Origin: Chloroflexota bacterium | Lineage (GTDB): Bacteria; Chloroflexota; UBA5177; JANWHV01 | Assembly: GCA_025450375.1 (NCBI GenBank) | Contig: JANWHO010000294.1 | Location: 1-7,480 of the forward strand | Length of the DNA: 7,480 nt | Reading direction: 5' to 3' | Shown here: piece by piece, positions 1 to 5,685 of the stretch | Layout: the number at the start of each line of letters is the position of its first letter | Position numbering within the stretch: the stretch's first letter is position 1 | Notes under the pieces: generated by a model | The model's database searches: none | What the model was told of the DNA's origin: nothing | What the model saw: only the letters and a program-made list of their open reading frames with translations | Made by a program: the position numbers and the translations under genes

Positions 1-309
1 ATAGCCTGGGCTGTCGCGGTCATGCGCTCCAGCGGTCGGAGGGCACACCCGGCCACCAATCGCTCTCTCCTTCGGGAGGAACTGGCGCGAATCCGTGTCG
101 CCGGCTATGCGGTCGATGACGAGGAACGAGAGTTGGGCGCTCGCTGTATCGGCGCCGCGATCCGCGCCATGGACGGTACTGTCGAAGGAGCCATCAGCAT
201 TTCCTCGGCATCCGCTCGGCTGGATGGGGATCTCGTACCTCGGGTTGGAGCCGCGGTCAAAGACGTCTGTGATCGGATCTCGGTGGGACTCGGCTACCGG
301 CCTGTATAG
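1..309 (+). CDS. IclR-family transcriptional regulator, C-terminal fragment (5' end outside window)
   Basis: The frame is open from base 1 to a TAG at 307-309, so only about the last 102 residues are visible. The stretch ELARIRVAGYAVDDEE, followed by RCIGAAIRAMDG, an AISIS strand and a terminal helix ending DRISVGLGYRPV, matches the end of the IclR effector-binding domain. Family members usually read GYAxDDEE, then a Cys-containing strand, xDxxG and AxSISG. The N-terminal winged helix-turn-helix would lie before base 1. The ATG at 22 is internal, not the start. The region before residue 27 or so fits the family poorly and looks about two residues short near the usual TITDP segment. IclR proteins bind a small metabolite and repress or activate nearby catabolic genes. 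This gene converges on the minus-strand cluster with 42 bp between stop codons, so a regulatory link is plausible but inferred. Confidence 0.72.
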   Translation: MAWAVAVMRSSGRRAHPATNRSLLREELARIRVAGYAVDDEERELGARCIGAAIRAMDGTVEGAISISSASARLDGDLVPRVGAAVKDVCDRISVGLGYRPV

Positions 310-351
310 AGATGGCGGCGATTTCCGCAGGTGTCGTGAGACTTCATGCCG

Positions 352-1218
352 TTAAAGTACTATGCCATGACGCCGTGCGGCGGCTTTCACGAACGCCAGC
401 GCGGGATCCAACTGTTCGATGTTCAGATGCTCCACGATGAGCGCGGCGCCATTGCCCAGTACGCGACAGACCTCAAAGAACGCGGCGTAATCAAGGAGAC
501 CTTCGCCAGGCGGCGCCTCGGCCAGATGGAGGACAAGTTCGGGCAGCGCTGCTATGTCCTTGATGTGCGCGCTCGGCGCGTAGTATGGGCCCAGTTCCTC
601 CCGCATGTTCAGCATCGCGGCGGCGTTGCCGTAGAGTGTCGGCAGATCGCCGATCAGGTTGACCGGATCGAAGTTGGCCCGCACCCACGGCGAGCCGACC
701 GCCTCAAGTATGGCGCGGATATGCGCGGGCGAGTCGAGGGTCGTGAGGACATGGCACTCCAGCGCGAGGAGGATGCCCGACGCCTCGGCCCAGGGCGCCG
801 CCAGCCGTAAGCTCTGCACGAGCCGAGCGCGCGCCCGTTCGGTGTGATTTGCCGCCGCCGGTCCGTAAAAGAAGCTGGGATGATGGGATCCGCAGCCGGT
901 GATGATCATTTCGGCCCCAAGCGACTGGGCCGCGGCGAAGGCGGATCGCAGGCGCGCCAGTTCCACGTCTCGTACGGCGTCGTCCGGATGGATCAGGAGG
1001 GGATTGTAGCCCGTGGCCTGAACGATGCGTAGTCCGGCGTCCTCCAGTACGGCACGAACGCGTTCACCCCGGTGGCCCGCCAGCACCTCTGGAGGGGTCG
1101 TGAAATGGGTCACCAGTCCCCGGAGTCCCAGTGACGCGCACTGGAGGGCCAGGGCGGGGGTGATCGCGGCATCGTCGCGCGGGATCAGCGCCCCGGCTAA
1201 CCCTAACCGCATGTTCAT
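352..1218 (-). CDS. Sugar phosphate isomerase/epimerase-like TIM-barrel protein (AP endonuclease 2 / xylose isomerase-like fold)
   Basis: A 288-residue protein, normal length for this family. Four acidic or histidine residues sit where the family binds its divalent metal: E154 in LALECH, D184 in NFDPVN, H218 in AHIKD and E263 in IVEHLN. This E-D-H-E set is typical of D-tagatose 3-epimerase, hydroxypyruvate isomerase and related sugar isomerases, which move protons between C2 and C3 through an enediol. The strand MIITGCGS near residue 107 fits the barrel core. The start is ATG at 1218, whose ATGA overlaps the TGA of the upstream SDR. A second ATG two codons on (1212) is possible. No good Shine-Dalgarno sequence precedes either, so coupled translation is likely. 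It is the last gene of the cluster. The exact substrate cannot be told from the sequence; it probably interconverts a keto sugar or keto acid made by the neighbouring dehydrogenases. Confidence 0.85.
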   Translation of the reverse strand: MNMRLGLAGALIPRDDAAITPALALQCASLGLRGLVTHFTTPPEVLAGHRGERVRAVLEDAGLRIVQATGYNPLLIHPDDAVRDVELARLRSAFAAAQSLGAEMIITGCGSHHPSFFYGPAAANHTERARARLVQSLRLAAPWAEASGILLALECHVLTTLDSPAHIRAILEAVGSPWVRANFDPVNLIGDLPTLYGNAAAMLNMREELGPYYAPSAHIKDIAALPELVLHLAEAPPGEGLLDYAAFFEVCRVLGNGAALIVEHLNIEQLDPALAFVKAAARRHGIVL

Positions 1219-2048
1219 AGCGAGGTCACATGCGCTTCCGACCAGAGCAAGCGCCCATTGAGGCCCATGCCGGAGGCGGTTGCGATATAGAGCGCCATCC
1301 GAGCGGTCTCCTCCGGCATCTGGAATCGACCGTTCGGCATGCCGGCGGCACGCTCGGCAAGGATCTCCTCCGCGTCGCGCCCCTCGGCCGCGCTCAGGTC
1401 CGGCAACAGGTCGTCCCACAGCGGCCCGAGGACGCTGCCGGGGTAGAGGACGGTGGTGGCGATGCCGCGTGGGCCCAACACGTCCGCGCTGGTGCGGGAA
1501 AGGCTGTTCAGGGCCGCCTTGCTCGCTCCGTACGCGGCAAACATTGGCCGGCCAATCTCGGCCGCCGGTGAACTGACGTTGATGATCGTGCCCCGTCGCC
1601 CCGACACGGGATGCACCGCCTGCGCCGGCATCAACGCCGCCGCCGCCTGGATGGTGAGAACCGGCCCTTCCACATTCACGGCGAAGACCTGGCGCCATGA
1701 AGTAAGCGCGAAATTTGGGAAGGGGGTCACTGGACAAATCCCGGCGTTGTTCACCAGGATATCGAGCCGCGCGAATTGTTGCCGTAGCGCGGCGAATAGG
1801 TCGCTCACACTCTCGGGTGAGGTCACGTCGGTGGGGAAGGCCAGCGCCTGACCTCCCTCGGTTCGGATTGCCTCCGCCGCGACGGAGGCATACTCGGCTT
1901 GCACATCGGCGATGGCGACGATGGCGCCTGACTCGGCAAAGGCGTGCGCCATCGCTCGCCCAATACCCTGACCCCCGCCGGTGATCACCGCGACCTGACC
2001 GTCCAGCCGTTTCGTTGACTCTGTTTTCACCAATGACTCCCTCGACAT
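1215..2048 (-). CDS. Short-chain dehydrogenase/reductase (SDR-A), classical type
   Basis: A 277-residue Rossmann-fold oxidoreductase. Visible motifs are the nucleotide loop TGGGQGIG (23-30), D48 at the end of the second strand (favouring NAD over NADP), NNAG (100-103), N125 in AVNVEG, S160, and YGASK with Y173 and K177. The catalytic tetrad N-S-Y-K is therefore complete. The proline-glycine after the sixth strand reads YPG instead of the common CPG. The C-terminus is unusual: where most classical SDRs have GQxxxVDGG, it reads LNGRLLWSEAHVTSL. Start choice is uncertain. ATG 2048 gives the full length, but a GTG at 2030 has a better Shine-Dalgarno sequence. The gene follows a 136-bp gap, the longest in the cluster, and its TGA overlaps the ATG of the isomerase gene. 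It likely oxidises a hydroxyl on a sugar or sugar-acid intermediate; the substrate is unknown. Confidence 0.9.
   Translation of the reverse strand: MSRESLVKTESTKRLDGQVAVITGGGQGIGRAMAHAFAESGAIVAIADVQAEYASVAAEAIRTEGGQALAFPTDVTSPESVSDLFAALRQQFARLDILVNNAGICPVTPFPNFALTSWRQVFAVNVEGPVLTIQAAAALMPAQAVHPVSGRRGTIINVSSPAAEIGRPMFAAYGASKAALNSLSRTSADVLGPRGIATTVLYPGSVLGPLWDDLLPDLSAAEGRDAEEILAERAAGMPNGRFQMPEETARMALYIATASGMGLNGRLLWSEAHVTSL
2037..2043 (-). promoter_or_regulatory. Shine-Dalgarno-like GAGGGAG inside the 5' end of SDR-A
   Basis: Read on the minus strand, GAGGGAG lies six nucleotides before a GTG at 2028-2030 (residue 7 of the longer form) and directly before a TTG. This is a better ribosome binding site than the GGATGAG preceding ATG 2048. 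Starting at the GTG would still leave about 16 residues before the nucleotide-binding loop, enough for a classical SDR. The true start could be either. Confidence 0.4.
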
Positions 2049-2184
2049 TGCGGCTCATCCAGATATCCGCTCGGTTTTTCAACATTCTCTGCTGCCACGT
2101 ACATGATCGTGTCGAACCCGTAGCGCGGCGGTACGGCTAGCCGAGCGGGGACGCCCGCGCATGAGTCCCGCCGAGTACGCCGAG
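2049..2184 (-). other. 136-bp gap between SDR-B and SDR-A; possible internal regulatory region
   Basis: This is the longest non-coding stretch in the window. It contains a perfect 10-bp palindrome (2134-2143), a small GC hairpin (GCGGG at 2145-2149 with CCCGC at 2154-2158) and an imperfect palindrome CACG-N2-CATG-N2-CGTG (2096-2111). Its SDR-A-proximal part is AT-richer than the surroundings. A TTGAAA resembling a -35 box (minus strand, about 2077-2082) has no matching -10 at a proper distance before the start. No U-tract follows the hairpin, so I do not call a terminator. The region could separate the last two genes into their own transcription unit, but no promoter is convincing. Confidence 0.35.
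2134..2143. promoter_or_regulatory. Perfect palindrome CGGCTAGCCG, copy 1 (candidate protein-binding site)
   Basis: A perfect 10-bp palindrome in the gap between SDR-B and SDR-A, about 85 bp before the SDR-A start. The same 10 bases recur at 5158-5167, at the end of the VOC gene. Repetition of a CTAG-centred palindrome at two gene borders in the same cluster hints at an operator, but chance is possible at this GC content. Confidence 0.25.
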
Positions 2185-2967
2185 CTATCCCGCGACCAAC
2201 CCACCTCGGTCCACGACCAGTACCTGCCCGGTTATCGATCGTGCCCCTTGGCTGACCAGGAACGACACCGTCGCCGCGGCATCCTCGGGCGGGACCAGCA
2301 TTCCGGAGGCCGCCAGCGCGTCAATGCTCTCCGGTGTGCCGCGCGCCCGCGCGTACTCCGTTAGCAGCGGCGTGTCCACGGCGCCCGGACATACACAATT
2401 GACCCGCACCCCAGCGGCGCGCACCTCCTGGGCCAGGGCCTGGGTCAACATAATCACCCCGCTTTTGGCGACGCAGTAGGGTCCGTTTTCCATCTGCGCG
2501 CGTAGGCCCGCCGTGGAGGCTATGTTGACGATCGTGCCCCGCCGCCGTCGTAGCTCCGGTAACGCGGCCCGGCAGAGCAGGTACACGGCCCGAAGATTGA
2601 CCGCCATCATGCGATCCCATTCCTCAACCGATGCCTCCATGAAGCCCTTTGGCAGGATCACCCCGGCATTGTTCACCAGCACATCCAATCGCCCGAACGT
2701 GGCGCGCGCCGCGGCTTCGAGCCGTTCAATCTGGCCGGCATCGGCCAGATCGACCTCAAGCGCGGCGGCGCGGCCACCTGCCCGCGCGATATCGACGGCC
2801 AGCGCGTCGATGGCCTCGCGGCGGCGATCGGCAAGAACGACTGCCAGACCGTCCGCCGCCAGCCGGCGGGCGATGGCCGCGCCCATGCCGCGCGCCGCCC
2901 CGGTGACCATGGCCACCAGCGGGTCAGCCGCGATGTTATCGGGGGTAATGGGCTCGGGTACGCTCAT
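2185..2967 (-). CDS. Short-chain dehydrogenase/reductase (SDR-B), classical FabG-like
   Basis: A 260-residue classical SDR of usual length. It shows TGAARGMG (22-29), D47 ending the second strand (NAD preference), NNAG (99-102), N124 in AVNLRA, S151 in NIASTAG, and YCVAK with Y164 and K168, so the N-S-Y-K tetrad is complete. CPG (193-195) and the C-terminal GQVLVVDRGG are typical. An extra 17 or so residues precede the first strand. The start ATG (2965-2967) lies within ATGA, overlapping the enolase stop by 4 nt; a weak GCGGGG stands about six bases before it, so translation is probably coupled to the enolase gene. This pairing suggests it acts on the enolase product or substrate, as 2-keto-3-deoxy sugar-acid dehydrogenases do in non-phosphorylative sugar pathways. 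The frame stays open upstream to 3366, but that part lies inside the enolase gene and is not SDR sequence. Confidence 0.92.
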   Translation of the reverse strand: MSVPEPITPDNIAADPLVAMVTGAARGMGAAIARRLAADGLAVVLADRRREAIDALAVDIARAGGRAAALEVDLADAGQIERLEAAARATFGRLDVLVNNAGVILPKGFMEASVEEWDRMMAVNLRAVYLLCRAALPELRRRRGTIVNIASTAGLRAQMENGPYCVAKSGVIMLTQALAQEVRAAGVRVNCVCPGAVDTPLLTEYARARGTPESIDALAASGMLVPPEDAAATVSFLVSQGARSITGQVLVVDRGGLVAG

Positions 2968-4046
2968 TCCAGGCCCCGCGCTCCGCCGACTTCCCAGGGC
3001 GGGCGATCCCAGGTCGCTTCCCAGCCGATCCCGGGCGCCGTGGGGGCGTGGACCAAGCCCTGGGCGTCTATTTCGGGCGCGCGCGCCACTGGGTTCGTGC
3101 GGACCAGCGACTCGTAATAGGTCGTGTTGGAGATGGCCATGCAGAGATGGCGATTGACCAGGCCGTCGCCATGTACCTCGGCGCGCAGCCTGAAGGAGTC
3201 CGCCAGATGGGCGATCCGCATGGCGCCGGTAAGACCGCCCTTGAGCCCGCTGCTGGTTCGCACGAACGCGGCGCATCCGGAGGCGATGAAGTCCGCCGTA
3301 TTCATGTGCGCCCCGTCCGAGGTCTCCGCCACCAGGAGCGGCACGCGCACGGCGGCGGCCAGCCACTTGTAGGCGGTGATGCTAAACTCGCGCATCGGTT
3401 CCTCGTACCACAGGTACCCGGCGTCGGACAGCGCATGGCCCAGGTAGATGGAGTCGGGCAGATCGAAGCCCGCCGAGCCATCGTACATGAGCGGCACTTC
3501 GTCGCCCACATGTTCGCGGAGCGCCAGGCACAGCTTGGCATCACGCCGCGCGTCCCCCCAGGCATGCAACTTGATCGCGGGATAGCCCAGGGCCAGGCAT
3601 TGGTCCGCCACGTCGAGAAATTCCTCGGTCGTGGCGAAGGTCACCGTGCTGGCATAGGCCGGAATACTGGCGCGAAATCCGCCTAAAAGCTGATAGACCG
3701 GCAAGCCGGCGACCTTGCCGGTCAGATCCCAGAGCGCCACATCCACCAGGCCGAGTACGTAGAGCGGGAACTCTTCAATCCGGTCAAGCTCCCACACCCG
3801 ATGCCAGAGCCACTCCTTCTGGAGCGGATCCTGCCCGATTAGCTCGGCGCGCAAGCGCCGCGCCACCAGGTCCCGCAGGATGATCCCACGGTTAGTGAAG
3901 GCCAGGCCCTCCCGGCCGTCGTCGGTGATCACGCGCAATACCGCGCCGGTAACATCTGGCTCCGCGCCGGGTAAACCGTCCCGCCAGCGGAACGATGGAC
4001 CGGCCGGGATCTCGAAGAGGTTGACTTGCACATCGACAATTCGCAT
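2964..4046 (-). CDS. Enolase-superfamily protein, mandelate racemase/muconate lactonizing type (probable sugar-acid dehydratase or epimerase)
   Basis: A 360-residue protein with the two-domain layout of this superfamily: an N-terminal capping domain (about 1-120, with ALWDLTGKVAGLPVYQLLGG at the domain junction) and a barrel. Metal ligands are visible as D189 (MYDGS), E215 (YEEP) and E241 (LLVAET). The strand-2 base appears as K159 in KLH, a KxH form in place of the usual KxK. H292 in EVHGDG sits where the dyad histidine is expected, but the partner Asp of the common QPD motif aligns without gaps to S265 in RTSSGLKGG. Members abstract a proton next to a carboxylate and then eliminate water or epimerise. 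Dehydration of an aldonate to a 2-keto-3-deoxy acid is the likeliest role given the dehydrogenases around it, but the altered dyad makes this uncertain. ATG 4046 follows a good AAGGGG. Its TGA overlaps the ATG of SDR-B. Confidence 0.9.
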   Translation of the reverse strand: MRIVDVQVNLFEIPAGPSFRWRDGLPGAEPDVTGAVLRVITDDGREGLAFTNRGIILRDLVARRLRAELIGQDPLQKEWLWHRVWELDRIEEFPLYVLGLVDVALWDLTGKVAGLPVYQLLGGFRASIPAYASTVTFATTEEFLDVADQCLALGYPAIKLHAWGDARRDAKLCLALREHVGDEVPLMYDGSAGFDLPDSIYLGHALSDAGYLWYEEPMREFSITAYKWLAAAVRVPLLVAETSDGAHMNTADFIASGCAAFVRTSSGLKGGLTGAMRIAHLADSFRLRAEVHGDGLVNRHLCMAISNTTYYESLVRTNPVARAPEIDAQGLVHAPTAPGIGWEATWDRPPWEVGGARGLE

Positions 4047-4130
4047 GATTTCCCCTTACCAAAGCACTGATCTATCTCGCGGCTTGCCGCGCGGGCGAAC
4101 CCAGGACAAGATTCGCTTGGGAAGCGGCGC
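4047..4130 (-). other. Intercistronic region with hairpins between PhyH and enolase genes
   Basis: On the minus strand, CGCTT-CCC-AAGCG (4126 to 4114) begins four bases after the PhyH stop codon. Further on, CGCGG-CAAG-CCGCG (4091 to 4078) forms a five-pair GC stem with a tetraloop. A third pairing, GCGAA (4116-4112) with TTCGC (4099-4095), would compete with the first for shared bases. No run of U follows any of them, so they are not simple terminators. The Shine-Dalgarno sequence AAGGGG for the enolase gene lies at the distal end. Confidence 0.4.
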
Positions 4131-5099
4131 TCAGGCGCACACCCCGACTCCCGCTTTCCAGCGGTTGAAGGCGGGGTTGGCCTCGGCGGCCAGATGGGCC
4201 CGCGCCTCCCGCCAGAGATTCGCCCACCCCTCGGGATCGCGCAGCACGGTCTCCGGTCCCGCAGCGCTCCGCGCGACAAAGCCGGGAAACGCCGGCCGCC
4301 CTGTAGGTTGGCCAATCGGCTGATAGCGGAGATCCAGACTGATCCGCACCTGATCCGGCGTCGTATTATCCAGGGAGCTGTGAATGGTGCGTTGATGCAT
4401 AAGCAGGACGCTCCCCGGCCGCATGGGGACCGGAATCGCCCGCCGGTCCGCCACCACGACATCGGGAATGGCCGCGCCCTTGGCGGTAGGGCAGTGCGGC
4501 TCCAGTTCGCCCCGATGGCTGCGGGGAATCACCTGTAAGCAGCCGTTCGCGATCGTCGCCTCGTTTAAGGGCAACCAGACCGTGAGGATGGTCGCCTCGT
4601 CGGCCTCCGGCAAGACCACGCCGTTATCCTGATGCCAGGGAATGGTCGCGTTCAGGCCATCCGCGCCGGCGGCCGGCAGGACGCCGGGAGGCAGTTTCAT
4701 GCGGACGTGCTGCACCGGGTTCGAGTAAATCTCCGGGCCGATCACGGAGGCCACGACATCGAGCAGCTTCGGGTTGGTCAGCAAGCCGAACACGGCGGGG
4801 CCAACATGCATGGGGGTGTCGGCGCGTACCCCTGTCTGGGGCAGGCTAAAATCGAAGAACTGCGAGACGCTCTTCCCACTTTCCCGGCACACCCGAATCA
4901 GGCGTTCCCGGAAGGGAAGGTCATCGTACAAGGCGGTCAACGCACCTTGCTCGACGAATAACCGGGCGATTGAGTCGAGCACACGCGCGTATTCGTCCTG
5001 AAGCGGCCCCAAATCCGCGATCGGATCAAGGACATCGCTGACCACCAGATAGCCATCCTCCGTGAATTGTTCCAGTTGCGCCGCGCTCAGAGCCTGCAT
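4131..5099 (-). CDS. Phytanoyl-CoA dioxygenase (PhyH) family Fe(II)/2-oxoglutarate-dependent oxygenase
   Basis: A 322-residue protein. Fe(II) ligands of the HxD...H facial triad are visible: H156 and D158 in WHQDNG, and H240 in QRTIHSS. R252, twelve residues after the distal histidine, fits the 2-oxoglutarate-binding arginine. The opening QLEQFTEDGYLVV is the common start of this family. Other conserved parts are TVWLPLNEATIANGCLQVIP followed by RSH, and PGSVLLMHQ. It should hydroxylate a C-H bond while decarboxylating 2-oxoglutarate to succinate; hydroxylation next to an ether or methyl group can also remove it. The substrate is unknown; bacterial family members often do not use phytanoyl-CoA. 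The start at 5099 follows AAAAGGGG with eight bases of spacing. The frame is open upstream to 5273, but that part overlaps the VOC gene and lacks family similarity. It sits 60 bp after the VOC gene. Confidence 0.92.
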   Translation of the reverse strand: MQALSAAQLEQFTEDGYLVVSDVLDPIADLGPLQDEYARVLDSIARLFVEQGALTALYDDLPFRERLIRVCRESGKSVSQFFDFSLPQTGVRADTPMHVGPAVFGLLTNPKLLDVVASVIGPEIYSNPVQHVRMKLPPGVLPAAGADGLNATIPWHQDNGVVLPEADEATILTVWLPLNEATIANGCLQVIPRSHRGELEPHCPTAKGAAIPDVVVADRRAIPVPMRPGSVLLMHQRTIHSSLDNTTPDQVRISLDLRYQPIGQPTGRPAFPGFVARSAAGPETVLRDPEGWANLWREARAHLAAEANPAFNRWKAGVGVCA

Positions 5100-5109
5100 G
5101 GATCGATCC
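5100..5109. promoter_or_regulatory. Perfect palindrome GGATCGATCC between Shine-Dalgarno and start of the PhyH gene
   Basis: Ten symmetrical bases fill the space between the AAGGGG ribosome binding site and the PhyH ATG, sharing two G bases with the site. As RNA the loop would be only two bases, so a stable hairpin is unlikely; as DNA it could be a binding site, but no other copy was noticed. Weak evidence. Confidence 0.15.
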
Positions 5110-5156
5110 CCTTTTCGTTTCCCGCACTCGTTCACTTTTGTTCCGGGCGTACTCCA

Positions 5157-5168
5157 CCGGCTAGCCGG
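5157..5168. promoter_or_regulatory. Perfect palindrome CCGGCTAGCCGG, copy 2 of CGGCTAGCCG, spanning the VOC stop codon
   Basis: A perfect 12-bp palindrome containing the VOC TAG stop. Its central ten bases are identical to the palindrome at 2134-2143. It lies about 60 bp before the PhyH start, so it could be an operator for an internal promoter. In RNA, the CCGG arms could pair only across a very short loop. Confidence 0.25.
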
Positions 5169-5637
5169 GTGCTGGCCGGCCTCTTGGTGGTTGGACCAGT
5201 TCCAGCACAATTTGGTCCGGATCGCGGAAGTAGCAGGTGAAGCCGCCGGCATTGACCCCCGAGGTAATGGCATTGGGCGATGAATGGAAGCCGACCCCGG
5301 CGGCGCTCAGCCGTTCGTACCGGGCCTGAATATCATCAACGCACAGCGCCAAATGCGCCGCGCCCGGATTGCAGATGTTGCTGTCCCCCCGCGCTCCGCG
5401 GGGGTTAACGTACTCCACCAGTTCAAGGTCGTGGGTTGAGAGCGCCCGCGACTGACCGGGGACCGCGAATTGCGCCACCTTGAGGTGCGCATCGGGATAA
5501 CCGACGAGCCTGCTGGTGTAAGCATTCCGTTGCTCCTGGGTATGCACGAGAGTTAGGCCCAGGAGATCCCGATAAAAAACGATCGAGCGCTCGATGTTCG
5601 CGACAGTGAAGCTAAAGTGCCAGATGCCATGCAGCAT
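5161..5637 (-). CDS. VOC-superfamily protein (glyoxalase / extradiol dioxygenase fold)
   Basis: A 158-residue protein of two beta-alpha-beta-beta-beta modules (about 4-78 and 92-150). Expected metal ligands are present: H7 in WHFSFTV, E72 in LELVEY, H95 in AHLALCVDD and E146 in LELVQP. The H/E/H/E set suggests a metal-dependent enzyme, not an antibiotic-binding member, which lacks them. Further family marks are SIVFYRDLLGL (18-28) and the FRDPDQ turn (137-142). VOC enzymes catalyse isomerisation, epimerisation, ring-opening dioxygenation or nucleophilic addition, and the length alone cannot separate these. ATG 5637 follows a strong GGGGAGG with five bases of spacing. Set directly before the PhyH oxygenase and after an SDR, it probably handles a keto or aldehyde intermediate of the same pathway. 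The last eight residues are Pro/Gly/Arg-rich and probably disordered. Confidence 0.88.
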   Translation of the reverse strand: MLHGIWHFSFTVANIERSIVFYRDLLGLTLVHTQEQRNAYTSRLVGYPDAHLKVAQFAVPGQSRALSTHDLELVEYVNPRGARGDSNICNPGAAHLALCVDDIQARYERLSAAGVGFHSSPNAITSGVNAGGFTCYFRDPDQIVLELVQPPRGRPAPG

Positions 5638-5685
5638 CCCAGCCTCCCCTTTCCGGATCCGATCCCGCTTGGATGCTGAATAGGG

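Noticed and set aside
310..351. Possible bidirectional terminator between the convergent IclR and isomerase genes (GCGG-CGATTT-CCGC).
   Set aside because: Only four base pairs and no U-tract on either strand.
1219..2085. The isomerase reading frame stays open upstream across the SDR-A gene, as if a 577-residue fusion protein existed.
   Set aside because: The extra part is compositionally biased (Arg/Gly rich) with no domain, while the other frame over the same bases encodes a complete SDR. It is a no-stop run caused by high GC.
2096..2111. Imperfect palindrome CACG-N2-CATG-N2-CGTG as an IclR-type operator.
   Set aside because: Only six of eight positions pair; about this degree of symmetry is expected by chance in a gap of this size, and no second copy was seen.
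2145..2158. GC hairpin after SDR-B as a terminator.
   Set aside because: Five-pair stem without a following U-run on the minus strand.
1581..2700. Similar DNA stretches in SDR-A and SDR-B (for example around 1581-1605 and 2522-2547) as a recent tandem duplication.
   Set aside because: Similarity is limited to codons for shared SDR motifs; the proteins differ in length, N-terminus and C-terminus, so they are old paralogues.
2513..3157. Long plus-strand open frame antisense to SDR-B and the enolase gene.
   Set aside because: Low-complexity Arg/Ala/Ser composition with no motif; the minus strand carries clear enzyme motifs across the same bases.
2968..3366. Open frame upstream of SDR-B that would add about 130 residues.
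   Set aside because: It lies inside the enolase coding region in another frame, has no similarity to any domain, and the ATGA start fits the SDR fold.
5100..5273. Open frame upstream of the PhyH start that would add 58 residues.
   Set aside because: It overlaps the VOC gene end, and the ATG at 5099 has a good Shine-Dalgarno sequence and the usual family N-terminus.
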